64,000 bases of DNA from Paraglaciecola sp. L3A3 (lineage in GTDB: Bacteria > Pseudomonadota > Gammaproteobacteria > Enterobacterales > Alteromonadaceae), in contig NZ_CP047023.1 of NCBI RefSeq assembly GCF_009796765.1, positions 4,819,501 through 4,883,500 on the forward strand. The letters run 5' to 3'. The position numbers and the translations under genes were made by a program. Below are positions 17,169 through 25,721 of the stretch, in pieces; position 1 is the stretch's first letter, and each line of letters begins with the position of its first letter. The notes under the pieces were generated by a model that was given only the letters and a program-made list of their open reading frames with translations, ran no database searches and was not told the origin of the DNA.

Positions 17169-19205
17169 TTAAGCTGTAATTCCAGAATGACGAAGTAGAG
17201 CATCTACTTCTGGCTCTCGGCCTCTAAAGGCTATAAATAATTGCATTGGATCTTTACTGCCGCCCATTTCTAAAATATTACTTAAAAAGTCATGGCCTGT
17301 TTGGCGGTTAAAAATACCTTCTTCTTCAAAGCGACTGAAGGCATCAGATGACAGCACTTCGGCCCATTTATAGCTGTAATATCCCGCAGCATAGCCACCA
17401 GCAAATATGTGGCCAAAGCTATTTTGAAAACGATTAAAACTAGGAGGCATAACAACTGCTACGTCTTTACGTACTTGGTCTAACCATTCCTGCACATTAG
17501 TTTCGCCAGCAACAAAATGCTCATGCAAACTAAAATCAAACAAGCTGAATTCTAATTGCCTAAGCATTTGCATAGCTGATTGGAAGTTTCGTGCGGCTAA
17601 CATATTGTCGAGTAATACTTTAGGCAGAGATTCGCCTGTTTCAAAGTGTCCAGAAATAAAGCTTAATGCTTCAGGCTGCCAGCACCAGTTTTCTAAAAAT
17701 TGACTAGGCAATTCCACGGCATCCCAAGGCACACCATTAATACCAGATACTCCACCGACATTGATTTTAGTCAACATGTGATGCAGACCATGGCCAAATT
17801 CGTGGAACAATGTCACTACTTCATCGTGAGTAAATAATGCCGGTTTATCGCCAACTGGGCCATTAAAGTTACAGGTTAAATAAGCTACCGGATACTGCTG
17901 TGAACCGTCTAAATTTTTACGACGTACTTGGCATTCATCCATCCATGCTCCGCCACGTTTTTTCTCACGGGCATATAAATCAAAATAGAAACTGCCACGT
18001 AACGCGCCAGAATCATCATGAATATCATAAAAACGAACATCTTTATGCCAAGTATCAATATCGTCACGAGCGGTAATTGTTAAGTTGTATAGACGTGAGA
18101 TCACCTCAAACAAACCTTTAACTACTGTACCTTCTGGAAAATAAGGACGTAATTGTTCGTCAGAAATGGCGTAGGTCTGTTCTTTCAACTTTTCACTGTA
18201 ATAAGCATAATCCCAAGCTTGTAATTCAGTTGCTTGGTAATGTTCTTTGGCATAAGCAGCCAAGGTTTGAATATCTTGCTGGGCTTGAGGTTTAGAACGC
18301 TTAGCTAAGTCTTGTAAGAAGCCATTAACTTGCTCACTTGAATTGGCCATTTTACTGGCTAATGAATAGTCAGAATAGTGTTTGAAGCCCAGTAGTTGTG
18401 CGATCTCTTGACGTAAGCCCAAGGTTTCGTCGATTATCTCAGTGTTGTCCCATTTACCTGCATTTGGCCCTTGTTCAGAAGCTCGAGAGGTATAAGCACG
18501 ATACATTTCTTCGCGCAATACAGCGCTGTCTGCATGAATCATCACGGGTAAATAACTAGGAATATCTAAGGTAAATAACCAGCCTTTAAGATTTTTACTT
18601 TCAGCTAATTGTTTGGCGGCACCTAACGCTGATTCAGGTAAACCGGCCAACTCACTTTCATCAGTAATATGTTTTTGCCAACCTAAGGTAGCGTCCATCA
18701 CATTATTACTAAAGGTAGAGCTTAGGTCTGACAAGCGGCTTTGAATTTCAGCATAACGAGCTTTTTTAGTATCGTCTAATGCTACACCTGATAGTTTAAA
18801 ATCACGAATAGCATGAGTAATCACTTTTTGCTGTGCTTGTGACAAATACACAAATTCACTACTTTCGAGGATCTGGCTGTAAGCTTCAAACAACTTAGTA
18901 TTTTGCCCAACCCAAGTGCCATATTCAGAAAGAGCAGGCAAACAAGCATCGTGAGCTTCACGTAACTCATCATTACTCACTACCGAATTCATATGAGAGA
19001 TAGGCGACCATTTACGACTCAGTAGATCATCAATTTCTTCAATAGGAGCAACTAGATTGTCCCAAGAATAAGAATCTTGGCTTAATAATTCAGTGATTTT
19101 ACTTTTACATGCCTCAATTGCTTCGGTAATAGCAGGCTGAATATGCTCAGGTTGAATAGCGGAAAATTGCGGCAAGCCAGTTAATTCACGAATTGGGTTA
19201 GTCAT
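17169..19205 (-). CDS. prlC: Oligopeptidase A (M3 zinc metallopeptidase)
   Basis: Cytoplasmic zinc endopeptidase that degrades signal-peptide remnants and other oligopeptides. At 678 residues it has the usual length for PrlC. The zinc site is LFHEFGHGLHHML, with His468, Glu469 and His472; the third ligand Glu falls in the VELPSQFLENW region near 495. The beginning (MTNPIRELTGLPQFSAIQPEHI) matches the PrlC N-terminus. Expressed alone, divergent from gor with a 250-base gap. Confidence 0.97.
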   Translation of the reverse strand: MTNPIRELTGLPQFSAIQPEHIQPAITEAIEACKSKITELLSQDSYSWDNLVAPIEEIDDLLSRKWSPISHMNSVVSNDELREAHDACLPALSEYGTWVGQNTKLFEAYSQILESSEFVYLSQAQQKVITHAIRDFKLSGVALDDTKKARYAEIQSRLSDLSSTFSNNVMDATLGWQKHITDESELAGLPESALGAAKQLAESKNLKGWLFTLDIPSYLPVMIHADSAVLREEMYRAYTSRASEQGPNAGKWDNTEIIDETLGLRQEIAQLLGFKHYSDYSLASKMANSSEQVNGFLQDLAKRSKPQAQQDIQTLAAYAKEHYQATELQAWDYAYYSEKLKEQTYAISDEQLRPYFPEGTVVKGLFEVISRLYNLTITARDDIDTWHKDVRFYDIHDDSGALRGSFYFDLYAREKKRGGAWMDECQVRRKNLDGSQQYPVAYLTCNFNGPVGDKPALFTHDEVVTLFHEFGHGLHHMLTKINVGGVSGINGVPWDAVELPSQFLENWCWQPEALSFISGHFETGESLPKVLLDNMLAARNFQSAMQMLRQLEFSLFDFSLHEHFVAGETNVQEWLDQVRKDVAVVMPPSFNRFQNSFGHIFAGGYAAGYYSYKWAEVLSSDAFSRFEEEGIFNRQTGHDFLSNILEMGGSKDPMQLFIAFRGREPEVDALLRHSGITA

Positions 19206-19455
19206 AAAACACTCTTTTTAAATAATATGCATACAGAAATAAGGGTGAAAGGGGGAAATCTCAAGAGCAATTGTGCAAACTAAACTAAGTTGTGATTATT
19301 ATTTTATTTTGTAATTAAAATGAATCTGACAAGTTCTTTTAATAAGATATTCAGTTGTATGTAATTAATCGATTAACACAATAGGAAAAATGCAGTGTCA
19401 TTTTTTGGCATAAGGCATTATCTTAACCATAAGCATTTATTAACTAGGCGGTAAA

Positions 19456-20802
19456 ATGGCAGATTTTGATTATATTTGTATTGGCGGCGGAAGTGGTGGC
19501 ATAGCATCAGCTAACCGAGCAGCAAAACACGGTAAAAAAGTAGCGGTAATAGAAGCAACAGCCATTGGTGGCACTTGTGTAAATGTAGGTTGTGTACCGA
19601 AAAAAGTGATGTGGTTTGGCGCTCATGTAGCCGAAGCAATAAATTTGTATGCCCCTGATTACGGTTTTGATGTCACAGTTAATAAATTCAATTGGCAAAC
19701 TTTGGTCGACAGCCGCGAAGCCTATATCAAACGTATTCACGGTAGTTACGGCAATATGTTTAAAAACAATGGCGTCACCCTAATAGAAGGTTTTGCCACC
19801 TTTGTCGATAAAAACACAGTAGAAGTAAACGGCAAACATTACACAGCCGATCACATTCTGATTGCCACTGGTGGTCGCCCAGTTCGTCCTAATATTCCAG
19901 GTGCTGAGTTAGGTATTGATTCTAATGGTTTCTTTGAATTAAACGAACAACCTAAACGTACAGTAGTGGTTGGCGCAGGTTACATTGCAGTTGAGCTAGC
20001 TGGTGTTTTACATGCATTAGGCAGCGAAACTCACTTAGTGGTTCGTAAACATTCACCCTTACGTAATTTCGATACTATGTTATCGGAAACGTTAGTTGAA
20101 CTTATGGCCCAAGACGGCCCAACTTTGCATACTCATGCAACCCCAACTCAAGTAGTAAAAAATGCCGATGGTTCTTTAACCATCGAATTTGCCGATGGTC
20201 AGACAATTGAAACTGACTGTGTTATTTGGGCTATTGGGCGTGAACCATCGAATGATAAAATTGGCCTCGAAAAAGTGGGCGTTGAGCTCAACGAACGTGG
20301 TTATGTCAAAGTAGATAAATTCCAAAATACTAATGTAGAAGGCATTTATGCTGTGGGTGACAACATTGGTTATGTTGAACTCACTCCAGTGGCGGTTAAG
20401 TCAGGACGATTATTGTCTGAACGTTTATTTAACGGTCAAACCGATGCTCACATGGATTACACCCTAATACCTACAGTGGTATTTAGTCACCCGCCTATTG
20501 GCACTATTGGTTTAAGTGAAGAAGAAGCGAAAAAAGAATACGGCGAAGACAATATCACAGTATACAAATCTGGTTTTGCCGCTATGTATACAGCAGTCAC
20601 TAAACACAGACAAATGACTCGCATGAAAATAGTTTGTGCTGGAGCAGAACAAAAAGTCGTTGGTCTGCATGGTATAGGCGCCGGCATGGACGAAATTTTA
20701 CAAGGTTTTGGTGTAGCCATGAAAATGGGCGCAACCAAAGCAGATTTCGACGCCTGTGTGGCCATTCACCCAACCAGTGGTGAAGAATACGTCACTATGT
20801 AA
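19456..20802 (+). CDS. gor: Glutathione reductase
   Basis: NADPH-dependent FAD flavoenzyme that keeps glutathione reduced. At 448 residues it matches Gor. The features are an FAD dinucleotide fold at the N-terminus ([20 protein letters not shown]), the redox disulfide in [13 protein letters not shown] (Cys41 and Cys46), a second nucleotide-binding fold with [13 protein letters not shown] near 175, EGIYAVGD near 295, and the C-terminal catalytic HPTSGEE. It is closed by a terminator at 20853. Confidence 0.97.
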   Translation: MADFDYICIGGGSGGIASANRAAKHGKKVAVIEATAIGGTCVNVGCVPKKVMWFGAHVAEAINLYAPDYGFDVTVNKFNWQTLVDSREAYIKRIHGSYGNMFKNNGVTLIEGFATFVDKNTVEVNGKHYTADHILIATGGRPVRPNIPGAELGIDSNGFFELNEQPKRTVVVGAGYIAVELAGVLHALGSETHLVVRKHSPLRNFDTMLSETLVELMAQDGPTLHTHATPTQVVKNADGSLTIEFADGQTIETDCVIWAIGREPSNDKIGLEKVGVELNERGYVKVDKFQNTNVEGIYAVGDNIGYVELTPVAVKSGRLLSERLFNGQTDAHMDYTLIPTVVFSHPPIGTIGLSEEEAKKEYGEDNITVYKSGFAAMYTAVTKHRQMTRMKIVCAGAEQKVVGLHGIGAGMDEILQGFGVAMKMGATKADFDACVAIHPTSGEEYVTM

Positions 20803-20852
20803 GGACTTCGTAAGGGCTTCAAAGTCCCTAGGTTACATGATTAATTCTTAAG

Positions 20853-20882
20853 CGAGCGTAAAGTCATTTACCTCGTTTTTTT
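20853..20882 (+). terminator. Rho-independent terminator after gor
   Basis: CGAG-c-GTAAA / TTTAC-CTCG stem with one bulged base, loop GTCA, then seven T. Nearly the same element occurs at 25672. Confidence 0.8.
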
Positions 20883-20919
20883 ATTGTCAGTGAATTACCA
20901 CTTACTCTATTGGCCTATA

Positions 20920-21657
20920 CTACTGATGATTTTGTAAATTACGCTGTTTAATATATTGAGATGGAGTGTGGCCCACATTCTTCTTGAACTGGGCAGTGAA
21001 GGCACTTTGATCGTAAAAGCCTAAAAACAAACCAATTTCATTAATGGCCATTTCACCATTAACTATGAGCTCACAAGCTTTTAATATCTTCATCTTGATT
21101 ATGTATTGGTGGGGAGTACTTTGAAATATGTCTTTAAATCTATTCTCGAATTGACGTACGGATAACCCACAGAGTTCGGCTAGATGACTATTTGATAATT
21201 TTTGGGTGTAGTTATCCTTAATATAATCTAAGGCTTTGGCTATTTCTTTTAAGGCAATCGAGTAGTGATTTGAATTGTTATAAGATTGCAGCACACCACA
21301 TAGGCCGGCGATATTTCCAGCATGATCGAAAAGAGGAATTTTTGTGGTCACAAACCAATCCAGTTCACCTAAGTGATTAGGAAATAGCTCGACGATATTA
21401 CTCTTACTCTGCTGTTTGCTAATAATTTCTAAATCATCTTCATAATAACGTTCTGCATAGACTATTGGAAAAATATCAAAATCAGATTTTCCCAATATAT
21501 CTTCTTTGCGCTCAAATCCAAGGTGTAATAATAACAACTTGTTTCCCGTAATTAGCCGGCAGTCTATGCCTTTAATAAAGAACAACATTCCTGCAGTTGC
21601 ATCAAAGAGTTGCATGATATTTTCAGGTAAAGAAAAGTTGTTGATTATTTTTTTCAT
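20920..21657 (-). CDS. AraC-family regulator with N-terminal PAS sensor
   Basis: 245 residues. The N-terminal half is PAS-like (FFIKGIDCRLITGNKLLLLHLG, GKSDFDIFP, WFVTTKIPLFDHAGNIAGLCG). The C-terminal half is an AraC double helix-turn-helix (SNSHLAELCGLSVRQFENRF, then EIGLFLGFYDQSAFTAQFKK and GHTPSQYI). It is transcribed away from the PVC-type gene at 21843 with 185 bases between, a usual layout for a local activator. I infer control of the 21843-25646 unit and perhaps the GH89 gene. PAS-AraC proteins of this shape are common beside carbohydrate genes in marine Alteromonadales. Confidence 0.83.
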   Translation of the reverse strand: MKKIINNFSLPENIMQLFDATAGMLFFIKGIDCRLITGNKLLLLHLGFERKEDILGKSDFDIFPIVYAERYYEDDLEIISKQQSKSNIVELFPNHLGELDWFVTTKIPLFDHAGNIAGLCGVLQSYNNSNHYSIALKEIAKALDYIKDNYTQKLSNSHLAELCGLSVRQFENRFKDIFQSTPHQYIIKMKILKACELIVNGEMAINEIGLFLGFYDQSAFTAQFKKNVGHTPSQYIKQRNLQNHQ

Positions 21658-21842
21658 GTAGTTTTTTTACCATTCTTAATGTTTATTCAGAATTGAACTT
21701 TAAGACTACATACCTTTAAAAACATCGTCAACATTGGTTTTCATACGAATGCAAATATTTTAAAAGGTACTTTTTTTACTATTACAGCTGTGTCATTATA
21801 TATTCAATATACACATTTCATTAACAACTAAAGTCGCACAAT

Positions 21843-24800
21843 ATGCCTTATAAAACACATGGTTTTAAGTTTGTATCCCTAGCCCTAATGTTACTAACAT
21901 CTTCGATGTGTATAAATAACGTAGCAGTAGCAAAAAAAACACAAGCTTCTCAACCCAATAAGTTTACACCTGAAGATGAGCTACAAGGATTCACCGTACC
22001 AGAAGGATTTGTGGTTGAGCTCGTTGCAAGTGAAGAGCATGGCATTGTTAATCCCATTGATATTTCTTTTGATGATGCGGGGCGTTTGTGGGTTCAAACG
22101 GCTTCCATGTATCCAATGGATTTAGCCAATGATAATGGCAGTTGGAAAGATTTACTTAAATTAATGAGCAATAAGGAGCAGCAACTTACTAATCCCGAAT
22201 ATAGGCGACTCCATGATTATTACACTGGTAAAATCAAAGGGTTAGATAAAATCCTTATCCTAGAAGACCTATACAAACCACAGCCAGCTAAAGTTTTTGC
22301 CGATGGTTTAGCCATTCCACAAAGCGTAATACCTTATAAAAACGGGATTTTTGTGGTTCAGGGCGCACAGTTATTCTACCTAAGCGATGATAATAATGAC
22401 GATAAAGCTGACAGCAGAGAAACTATTTTAGATGGCTTTGGTTTTCTTGATACCCATACAATGGCGCACTCTTTAACTCGTGGGCCAGGTGGTTGGATTT
22501 ACTTCTCTCACGGTGCTTTGAATAAAGGCCTAGTCACAGCATTGAGAAGCGGTGTTGAACAAAGAGTAGATTATCAAAAAATCGCTAGATTCTCTGTTGA
22601 TGGTAAAAAAATTGAGCTGGTGAGTTCGGGTTTGAATAATGTATGGGGACATGCTTTACGAGGTAATGGCCAATGGTATGGAACCGAAGCAAATGACTTT
22701 GGGTTCTCTATAACGCCAATGGAAAATGGTACAGGTTTCAAGGGTATAGGGAGCGATAGACTTCGTCCTTATCAACCTTGGGTTACACCTCTACACGAAT
22801 TCAGGGTGGGTGGTACCGGTATATCTGGGCTCGCGTTTTCTGACGACATTAAAGGTGGCTTTCCGGAGGAATGGAAAGATGTTGGGTTATTGGCCAACCC
22901 CATCACCAATAAAATTAATGCAGTGAAAATAGTTCGAAATGCCGACGGTAGCGTAGCAGCGGAACACCTTGAAGATTTTCTTACCTCTAAAGACGAATGG
23001 TTTCGCCCAGTTAATTTAGAGTTTGGCCCAGATGGTAGCCTTTATATTGTAGATTGGTATAACAAAGTCGTATCCCACAATGAAGTGTCCAGAGAGCACC
23101 CTGATCGTGACAAAAGTCACGGTAGAATTTGGCGAGTGCGGCATCGCAGTCAAACTCAGCAAACATTCACAAACTTTAAAACCTTAGACTCTAAATATTT
23201 AGTAGAACACCTTAAGTCCTCAGGAACAACTTGGGCAAAACGTGCTGCTTGGCATCAAATTGCCGATCGACAAGCCACACAGCTCGCACCTGAACTTATC
23301 ACTGTTATTGCAGATGCAAGCTTGCATGAACAAACTCGTATCGTGGCACTTTGGGCTCTAGAAAGCTTAGCCCACTATGATCGTAATTTAATGGTTTCGT
23401 TACTAAAATCTGCCGAGCCAGACCTGCGCCGTGAAGCTGTTCGAGCCTTGGCAAGCATGCCAATTTCAACTGTAGAATTTACACATTTACTTAAGCCTTT
23501 TATTCAAGACAAGAATGTAATGGTTCGTTCTCAAGTGCTTCGCTCAGTTGAACATTTTGGCAAAGCCAATGCCGATACTATCGACCTTGTGGTTAGTTTT
23601 TGTTTAGAAGATAGCGCTGACAATAAAATGGGCAGTGGTTATGAACGTAAATTTGAACGTTATCTTGCCCGTAAAGCTCTGGAACAATATGTGGTTGAAC
23701 TAGGTTTATATTTAAAATCTGATTTAGCTAAAAAACAACCAAGGTCAAATATAGCTTGGGCCAAAAAAGCGTTAACTGGCAACTTAACAGCTAAAAGTTT
23801 TCTGGCTGCTTGGCAAGATAATCCAATAAAAAAAATCACTAAAGATAATATTTTCCAAATTAGTCAACTACTAAAAGATAAACAAGTATTCACAACACTG
23901 GCTTCTGCTTTTTCAAATCAAGCTAATGCTGAAGAAACTGTAGCAGCCGCTTTAACCTACAGGGAAGCCATAAAATCAAAAGAAATGAATCAAGCTTTAG
24001 TCCCTGCCATAGCTAGTTTATTGCAGACTGAAAATAAAATGAAAGCGATACAGGCGGCTGCTATTTTTAATTACCTACCAGCAATACCAGAAGCGGTAAG
24101 TGCGCTAGATGAATCTTCAGACAAAGTGCTATTACTCAGTGCTTTAACACTTATTGCTAAAAAACCAGCAGCCCATGTAGACGCGGTAGTTAAATTATTT
24201 AGTCAAACCAAAGACGCCGATATTAAAGCCCAAGCATTCAAAATCTTAGTTTTAGCTGAATTCCCCCTTGCTAAACAACAAATCAAATCTTTGTTTACTG
24301 AGTTGTCTGTCGCACAAAAGCACGATCTACTTTCGAGCTTGTCTTCGTCTAAACAAGGCGCAAAGGTTGTTTTAGATGCTTATGAGCAAAAGCTTATTAC
24401 TGCTGATTCAATTGACATACATACAGTTAATGCAGTTGCTGCTTTTGTGAAAAATGATGCACAAATTATGGCGTTAGAAAAGTTAGTCAAAAATAAAGCC
24501 GCGGCAGACAAAAAAGCTTTAGATCATAAGTTTGAAAAATACCAAGAAATTGTTATGCAGGATATAGGACAAGCAAGTAAGGGTGAAAGCCTCTTCAAAA
24601 GTTTTTGCCTATCTTGTCACTTAGTAGGCTCTGAAGGCGCTGGTTTTGCTCCCGCCTTAGATGGGTCTGCGCACCGCTCAAATGAAGGTCTGTTAACAGC
24701 GATTTTAGATCCTAACGCTGCAGTAGAAGGCAGCTATTATACCTATAGAGTTATTAAAACTGACGGTAGTGTCATAGAAGGCTTTCGTGAAATGCATGAT

Positions 24801-24971
24801 GAAACAGGTGTAACCCTTCGCTTTATGGGAGGCGGGTCGTACACCATTCCACAGGCTGAAGTACAAAAGGCCTTCTTTACCAATCGTTCTGTGATGCCAA
24901 ACAACCTTGTGGATGGTCTTTCAAAACAGCAATTTGCAAATCTTATTGCTTTCATAAAAACACTTAATTAG
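21843..24971 (+). CDS. Second PVC-type dehydrogenase/cytochrome c fusion protein
   Basis: 1042 residues. A signal peptide of about 30 residues precedes an N-terminal beta-propeller of the PVC membrane-bound dehydrogenase type (EGFVVELVASEEHGIVNPID, DDAGRLWVQT, FGPDGSLYIVDWYNKVV) to about residue 430. A HEAT-like region follows to about 890, then a C-terminal cytochrome c domain with CLSCH (Cys922, Cys925, His926) and a TIGR02603-like end (ILDPNAAVEGSYY, RSVMPNNLVDGLS). It is the same architecture as the 12342-15716 protein but clearly divergent, so the two are paralogues rather than a duplication. The DUF1080 gene follows 18 bases later, so the two probably act together on a keto-sugar or glycoside in the periplasm. 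Confidence 0.85.
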   Translation: MPYKTHGFKFVSLALMLLTSSMCINNVAVAKKTQASQPNKFTPEDELQGFTVPEGFVVELVASEEHGIVNPIDISFDDAGRLWVQTASMYPMDLANDNGSWKDLLKLMSNKEQQLTNPEYRRLHDYYTGKIKGLDKILILEDLYKPQPAKVFADGLAIPQSVIPYKNGIFVVQGAQLFYLSDDNNDDKADSRETILDGFGFLDTHTMAHSLTRGPGGWIYFSHGALNKGLVTALRSGVEQRVDYQKIARFSVDGKKIELVSSGLNNVWGHALRGNGQWYGTEANDFGFSITPMENGTGFKGIGSDRLRPYQPWVTPLHEFRVGGTGISGLAFSDDIKGGFPEEWKDVGLLANPITNKINAVKIVRNADGSVAAEHLEDFLTSKDEWFRPVNLEFGPDGSLYIVDWYNKVVSHNEVSREHPDRDKSHGRIWRVRHRSQTQQTFTNFKTLDSKYLVEHLKSSGTTWAKRAAWHQIADRQATQLAPELITVIADASLHEQTRIVALWALESLAHYDRNLMVSLLKSAEPDLRREAVRALASMPISTVEFTHLLKPFIQDKNVMVRSQVLRSVEHFGKANADTIDLVVSFCLEDSADNKMGSGYERKFERYLARKALEQYVVELGLYLKSDLAKKQPRSNIAWAKKALTGNLTAKSFLAAWQDNPIKKITKDNIFQISQLLKDKQVFTTLASAFSNQANAEETVAAALTYREAIKSKEMNQALVPAIASLLQTENKMKAIQAAAIFNYLPAIPEAVSALDESSDKVLLLSALTLIAKKPAAHVDAVVKLFSQTKDADIKAQAFKILVLAEFPLAKQQIKSLFTELSVAQKHDLLSSLSSSKQGAKVVLDAYEQKLITADSIDIHTVNAVAAFVKNDAQIMALEKLVKNKAAADKKALDHKFEKYQEIVMQDIGQASKGESLFKSFCLSCHLVGSEGAGFAPALDGSAHRSNEGLLTAILDPNAAVEGSYYTYRVIKTDGSVIEGFREMHDETGVTLRFMGGGSYTIPQAEVQKAFFTNRSVMPNNLVDGLSKQQFANLIAFIKTLN

Positions 24972-24989
24972 AGCGAACAGGTACTCAGA

Positions 24990-25646
24990 ATGAAATATAA
25001 AATGTTTTTTATCGTTTGTGCAACGACCTTATTAGCCGGTTGCCAATCAAATGAATACTCAGGTGTTGCATCACTAGCGACGGCAAAAACAGTCTCTTTG
25101 TTTGACGGAAAAACCTTTAATGGTTGGAAAACAGCTGACCCAGCAAAAATGCATCTTTGGTCGATAGAAGATGGGGTAATTACCACAGGAAATTATCGGA
25201 CTAAAGCTCGTGGTAATACCTATTTACGGACAGAAAAAGAATTTGCTGATTTTGAGTTCAAATGCCTTTTCCGTTTGAGTGGCGACCCAAGTACCGGCCT
25301 GATTAACAGTGGCATTCAATATCGTTCAAACGGCGAACCTCGCGTTGTAGGTTATCAAGCTGACATTGGCGACGGGTACTGGGGCGACATTTACGATGAG
25401 CATAGGCGTGGCCTCTTGGTTAAGGCTGACCTATCAATTTTAAGTAAAACATTAGTATCTGATGCTTGGAACTCTTACACCATACACGTTGAAGGCAACA
25501 GGCATAGACTTTATATTAATGATATTTTGACTGCAGACTACATTGAACAAGCAGACGTTCCGCAAAAAGGATACATAGCGGTACAACTTCACTCTGGTGG
25601 CAAAGCAAAAGTCGAATTTAAAGATCTGACCATCACTGAGTTATAA
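24990..25646 (+). CDS. DUF1080 lipoprotein, 3-keto-disaccharide hydrolase-like
   Basis: 218 residues with a lipoprotein signal (TTLLAGCQSNEYS, Cys18). The rest is a single DUF1080/PF06439 concanavalin-like domain: SLFDGKTFNGWKTAD, WSIEDGVITTG, YLRTEKEFADFEFKCLFRL, NSGIQYRSNGE and YQADIGDGYWGDIYDEHRRG. Members with known activity hydrolyse 3-keto-glycosides after a dehydrogenase has oxidised the sugar. This fits its place behind the PVC-type cytochrome protein. The exact substrate is not visible. Confidence 0.87.
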   Translation: MKYKMFFIVCATTLLAGCQSNEYSGVASLATAKTVSLFDGKTFNGWKTADPAKMHLWSIEDGVITTGNYRTKARGNTYLRTEKEFADFEFKCLFRLSGDPSTGLINSGIQYRSNGEPRVVGYQADIGDGYWGDIYDEHRRGLLVKADLSILSKTLVSDAWNSYTIHVEGNRHRLYINDILTADYIEQADVPQKGYIAVQLHSGGKAKVEFKDLTITEL

Positions 25647-25671
25647 CTAAACGGTTAAACAAACAACATTG

Positions 25672-25706
25672 AAAAGCGAGCGTAAAATTATTTACCTCGC
25701 TTTTTT
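25672..25706. terminator. Bidirectional terminator between DUF1080 and GH89 genes
   Basis: AAAAGCGAG-c-GTAAA / TTTAC-CTCGCTTTT stem with loop ATTA, flanked by A4 and T6. It lies between convergent genes and shares stem and bulge with the terminator at 20853. Confidence 0.85.
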
Positions 25707-25721
25707 GTTGTTATTAAATGA

